Positions 59,823 to 64,000 of a stretch of 64,000 nt of DNA are shown in pieces. The stretch lies in assembly GCA_003117195.1 (NCBI GenBank), contig BDSI01000019.1:1116001-1180000 (forward strand), given 5' to 3'. A program made the translations under genes and the position numbers. A model generated the notes under the pieces. The model saw nothing but the letters and a program-made list of their open reading frames with translations. It did no database searches and was not told the DNA's origin. Every line of letters starts with the position of its first letter. Within the stretch, counting starts at the first letter, position 1. Origin of the DNA: Eudorina sp. 2006-703-Eu-15 (lineage: Eukaryota; Chlorophyta; Chlorophyceae; Chlamydomonadales; Volvocaceae).

Positions 59823-62800
59823 AAAAGATAAATATGTGTGTACGCGCACGGACACGCGTGATGAGCAAGCATGACGCAGTTTTGTTTGTACGGCACGCTC
59901 GGCCGCTGTCTCATGCATACTCGACACTCCTTTTTGTACATTTCGGATTTCGCATGTCGGTGCGATCCTTTCCAAATGATGTGTGCGAAGCGCCGTGCCG
60001 TGCCGTGCCGCGCAGCAGCCGGGTGACCGCTTGGTGCTTGTTGGTCACGTTGCCGTACAATGATCCGGGTGCACCGGCCAGGCGCGCAAACAAGCTTCCC
60101 CGAATTGGGGTGCACTTTCACGTGTTCATCTCGGACGCGGGCATAAACCTATCCGGGGGTTTTTAGGGTACGACGGGAGGTCCTGAGCAACTTCTGAATG
60201 CAGCTCGAGCTTTCGGGGCCAGCCGCGCGATGTACGGTCCGCGTAGGGTCCGCCGGCGTGGTCATTAGCCGTAAATGGTCGTGGTGACGGCGACTTAGCA
60301 GGAGCACACCGACTGGTCTTCTTGCTGCTGCCGTCGCTGCCGCTGCTGCGGCGGCATCGAACAAGCAAGCGATCGCCGGAGGCTCTCTCCAAGCTGCCTC
60401 TCAACGAATGTCTGCACGCTGCAGATCTGGCGCTCTAGGGTGATTGTGAATCGGTTCTTCGTGGTTGCCGATGCAGAGTCCCGCTTCGCTCACGATGCTA
60501 CCCTACCTGCAGCGGACACGTGAAGTCCCTGTAGCGGACTCTGATCAGTCCTCTCGCGGCGCTCAGGTCTTCTGTACGGTCCCTGCGCCCGCGGGATCGA
60601 TGGCGGCGCCGCGTGCCAAGTGGGCAACAACATAATGACTGGATGAACGGATGAATGAATGGATGGATGCCGTGTATCAGGTTGCAACGGACGGGTCACA
60701 TGTGCAAGAGCGTTCGTGGTGTGGTGCGTGGGTGCAGTGCGGGCTTGTTGCCTTGCAGCAGTATGGCTTCTTTGCTTGGATCCCTACCGCACTGAACAAG
60801 GAGCACCGCCTGGAGGCTGCTGCTGCTTTTAAATGACACATGATGCGAGTGGAACCTCGAAGCAAGCACGGCATCGGCATGGTTGGGGTTGCTTCAGTTC
60901 ACCTGTCAGCGGCCGTGAGAGGGAGAGGGCGAAGAGGAGGGGCAGGAGGAGGATGGGGGCGTGGAGGGTGGGGGAAGCGGATTCAAGTGACCTCGCGGCC
61001 AAGTGCCGATCAGTACGTGGACCGGGCGCATGATGATTGATGAATGCCTTGGGCTGGGGTACCTCCGGGATGGAGGCGCCGGGTGCTGGGGCGCTGGCTG
61101 GTCAAGTGGCTTTGTTGATCGCGGCAATGAAATCGGCTAGGGAGCAGCCGCTTGACCTGCTTAGCGTGAGGGGATGGAGGTGGAAGCAGGTGGAAGAATG
61201 GATTTCGACAAGCGTCCCGCGAGACAGAATTGCTTAGACAGGACGGCTACCGTGCTTGCCTTACTGTGTGGGTAATGAATGCCCGGCCGGCGCGCAACGG
61301 CAGCAGACGTCCGGCCGCTGCCACTGGGTCATTGGAGACATGGAGAGACTTTTGGCTGGATGCACCATGCATTTCTGGCCGGTTCTGGTTGGTATTTGAG
61401 AGAGGGGGCGCATCCCAGAACCCGGGGGCGTGCGCGCGCGCATCAAAGCATTACAGCACTCCCGTCTGTGGATACGGTGTGCATTAGTACGGGTGTACGG
61501 TCAGGAGACGTACACTAGAACAGCTCCTTACTGCCCGAGACCCGAGGCCACGTGTTGGTTGGTTTCATCAGGGCTTGGTGGATGGGCTGCGGCGTCGATG
61601 TGCCCACTGTGCGTGTTGGCACTGCGTGCCAAACCGACAGTGCACCACCACAGCGTACCTGGTAATTAGCGGCGGGCCATGTGGATGTGCACACCAATAC
61701 GGCACATCATCCATGGGTGGCTGGTTTATACATCTGTTCCTGCTAGGGTACTGCACGGCCGTGTCCGTGGGGGCTGGCGCGGTCGGGGTGATTACTCAGC
61801 GGGCAAAACTGAACTAATCTTTTGGGAGCTCTGTTACGGGCCCGCCACCGGTTTCCGCATCGCCTGTCGTTGGTTTGTACGATTGTACTGATGGGCCAGC
61901 ACGCCATCGTTGGGCAGTTGACACCACGAGAGTGTGCGGTCGACACAGAGCCGGTGCTCCATTTGTGGTGGGAGGGTGCCGGGCGTCGTGGTGCGTCTGC
62001 GACCGTTGAGACCTCACGCAGGCCGTGTATGTATACGCGCAAGCCCTCGCAAGCGCGTCGGGTGTAGCGATGACGCTTTCATTGCTGCGCTGGCGTAAGA
62101 TGTGTGTGGGAAATCCGTTACTGTTCACAAGCCTTCGAGGAAGAGAAATAAGCGTTCGAAAGCTCGTCGTACGTCCATGGGTAAACCCTTGGTACGCAGC
62201 CGTTGGTTTCCTACAAGCAATGATGCAAGCCTGACATCGATAAGGCATAAGAGTAGGAGCCATACCACTGCTTTGACCTTCTTACACATCATCACCGTCC
62301 GTTGTTGACCGCAGCTGACTGTAGTCGCGGGAGCGGGGCAAGTGTTGTTTGGAGCACCGCGTATCCAGTGGCCGAATTACATTATACTCAACTAAGTCAA
62401 TAATGCCGCGACACAAAATGTAAGCCCGGAAGGTTCATGAAGGAAAATTGGTTTGCAACTGCCCGTAACTTAACAAGTCTCTACCTGCGGTGGTGCGACT
62501 AACCTATGGCCTAACCTAAGAAATGAAACCTTAAAATAATTCTAAGTTGTTTTCAAGCAGCTGACAAGGGTCGGCGCGGTTGATGCATTTGGTGTAATGA
62601 CAAGTACTGAAGGCTTTCCGTACCTAATGACCCCGCCCCTACTCCAACTTTCACCTGGACGGTAATTGAAGGTACTTTGTAGAACCTAATTGTAAATTCG
62701 GTGTTCCATATATATTCCTTGTTTGGTTGGAACAAGAATGTATAGGAGTAATACGACCTTGTGGAACCTGTGGATGGGCTTGGATGTCGCCGACTATTGA

Positions 62801-64000
62801 ATTGCCCAGGTGGCAGCATCTTAACAAATAAGGAGTGGATGGGAAGAAGGAGTACCACGATATGTTTAGTCGCCCTCACCGGCGTTGCCTATCTCCTTTC
62901 TTGGGGCGCCATAACGGGCTGGGCAACATCCGCTGATCGTCAGATTGGTGTTGCTGCTGCTGCTCAACAAAGGTTCGGCATCAAGTTATATTAGTACCAC
63001 CGTTTGATTTGCGGTTGTCGGCTATCACGCGAACTCCGTTTCCTTCAGGTTATTACTGATTGAATTATTCAATTCCACGGGGGGCAACGACTGGAAGGAA
63101 ACGCAGGACATTTTAGGCCGGGGAGAGTACGCAGTGTGCAATTGGAAAGGTTTGACCCTATGGCACGGCTTCATACCTTGCAGCGGAATGGCGCTAACCT
63201 AGCTTCACCGCACTTTGTAGGGGTCGTATGCTGCCAACCTTGCGATAAGGGCGCCACGGGCTTAGCATACACGCTACCAGTCTCGGGAGGACAGGTGGGA
63301 CGTGGCGTCGTCGGGAATCCGCGAGGCAACATCCCTTGCATGGCAGGGAGACGCACTGCTACAATAGCATCCCTTGTAGCCCTTGCGCGTCATAGTGTCT
63401 CGGGTCATCCTTGTCACATAAGATCGGAGTCGCAGTGTCGCAGTGATGGGAGACTCTCTTGAGGGCCTGGCCTCGACCGACCCATGCCCTCTGGACAAAC
63501 CATGTTCTGCTAGAAAGCCGCCCTATGCCCCGCACCTCACCCCGCACCTCATATTCCTTGTGATCAATTGCATACCCATGTCTCGCCTGTCACCCTGCAC
63601 CCATCCCTCCGACACTGCCTTGAGACCGCAGCACTTACAACGATGCAGCGTCGAGGGCTCTGTTACAGGTAAGACCGTCGTGCTGTCCGATTATGATGTG
63701 GTTGCTAGATGGTACGTTGCCTTTACGGCTCTGCATCCGGAGCATCAAACAGGGCCTCGCCGCCTGATGTGGCTCCCATCGTGCACCGAATCCCATAATC
63801 GGCTGCCACGAGGCCAGCGGCCTTCGGCAGACGGGCGGGGTGCAACGTCCCAACGTCCCGGTCGTGCCAGCACCCCATGTTCATGATCCTGCTGGTGAGG
63901 ATTGCAGAAAGCCATGATCCTGACCCACATCGCCGAAAATCGCGCGGGGCAGGATGTCACGAGATCCAGGCCAGCCGCCCTGAGGGACCAGATGTACAGC

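Larger units (their letters stand above)
57331..64000. other. 3' flank of the kinase gene and gene-poor DNA to the window end
   Basis: Starts with GATCTTGATCTTG-type repeats at about 57331-57376. It holds CA/TG tracts near 57716-57776, 57869-57893 and 58655-58672, a LINE family A end at 58543-58612, and GGGGGATGTATGG-type repeats around 58238-58292. I found no reading frame with recognisable motifs. The last 90 bases are open on both strands and could be the edge of a gene beyond the window; strand cannot be decided. Confidence 0.45.

Overview
The window is nuclear DNA of a chlamydomonadalean (volvocine-type) green alga. The evidence is GC-rich DNA with many short coding exons joined by GT-AG introns, abundant (TG)n, (CAG)n and GGC/GCC tracts, TGTAA as the likely polyadenylation signal, and a chloroplast ELIP-type gene. 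All gene models were built by eye from protein similarity, splice signals and phase arithmetic. No alignment was run.

Layout, left to right. (1) 186-1963 (+): 3' end of cobalamin-dependent methionine synthase (activation domain). (2) 2812-6064: decayed LINE-type retroelement fragments. (3) 6672-7867 (+): complete 4-exon early light-induced protein (ELIP). (4) 11841-15165 (+): internal part of a gene encoding a CBM45-like starch-binding module. (5) 17400-19692 (+): complete 4-exon HD-domain phosphohydrolase. (6) 20023-25224: repeat-rich and low-complexity DNA. (7) 25225-27279 (-): five-exon protein with a SAM-like domain followed by an EF-hand. (8) 28118-32228 (+): SprT/Spartan-like zinc metalloprotease, divergent from (7), with a possible 12-nt microexon and a long CTG tract just after the stop. 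(9) 34389-43345 (-): complete 18-exon copper amine oxidase of 654 residues. (10) 43346-48063: repeats, a 111-nt hairpin and a candidate inverted-repeat element. (11) 48064-57330 (+): very large TKL/MAPKKK-like protein kinase with a roughly 1000-residue low-complexity N-terminal region. (12) 57331-64000: repeats, with no gene I can support.

The genes do not form a pathway. They are ordinary, independently transcribed nuclear genes: one-carbon metabolism, light-stress protection, starch binding, nucleotide-type hydrolysis, DNA-protein crosslink-type proteolysis, amine oxidation and signalling. I found no gene cluster that looks like an undescribed system. The less ordinary material is structural: two LINE families sharing a 3' core that carries TGTAA before different tails, a dispersed repeat family with a (TG)n tract inside each unit, the microexon, splice acceptors abutting 10-bp tandem repeats, and several hairpins.
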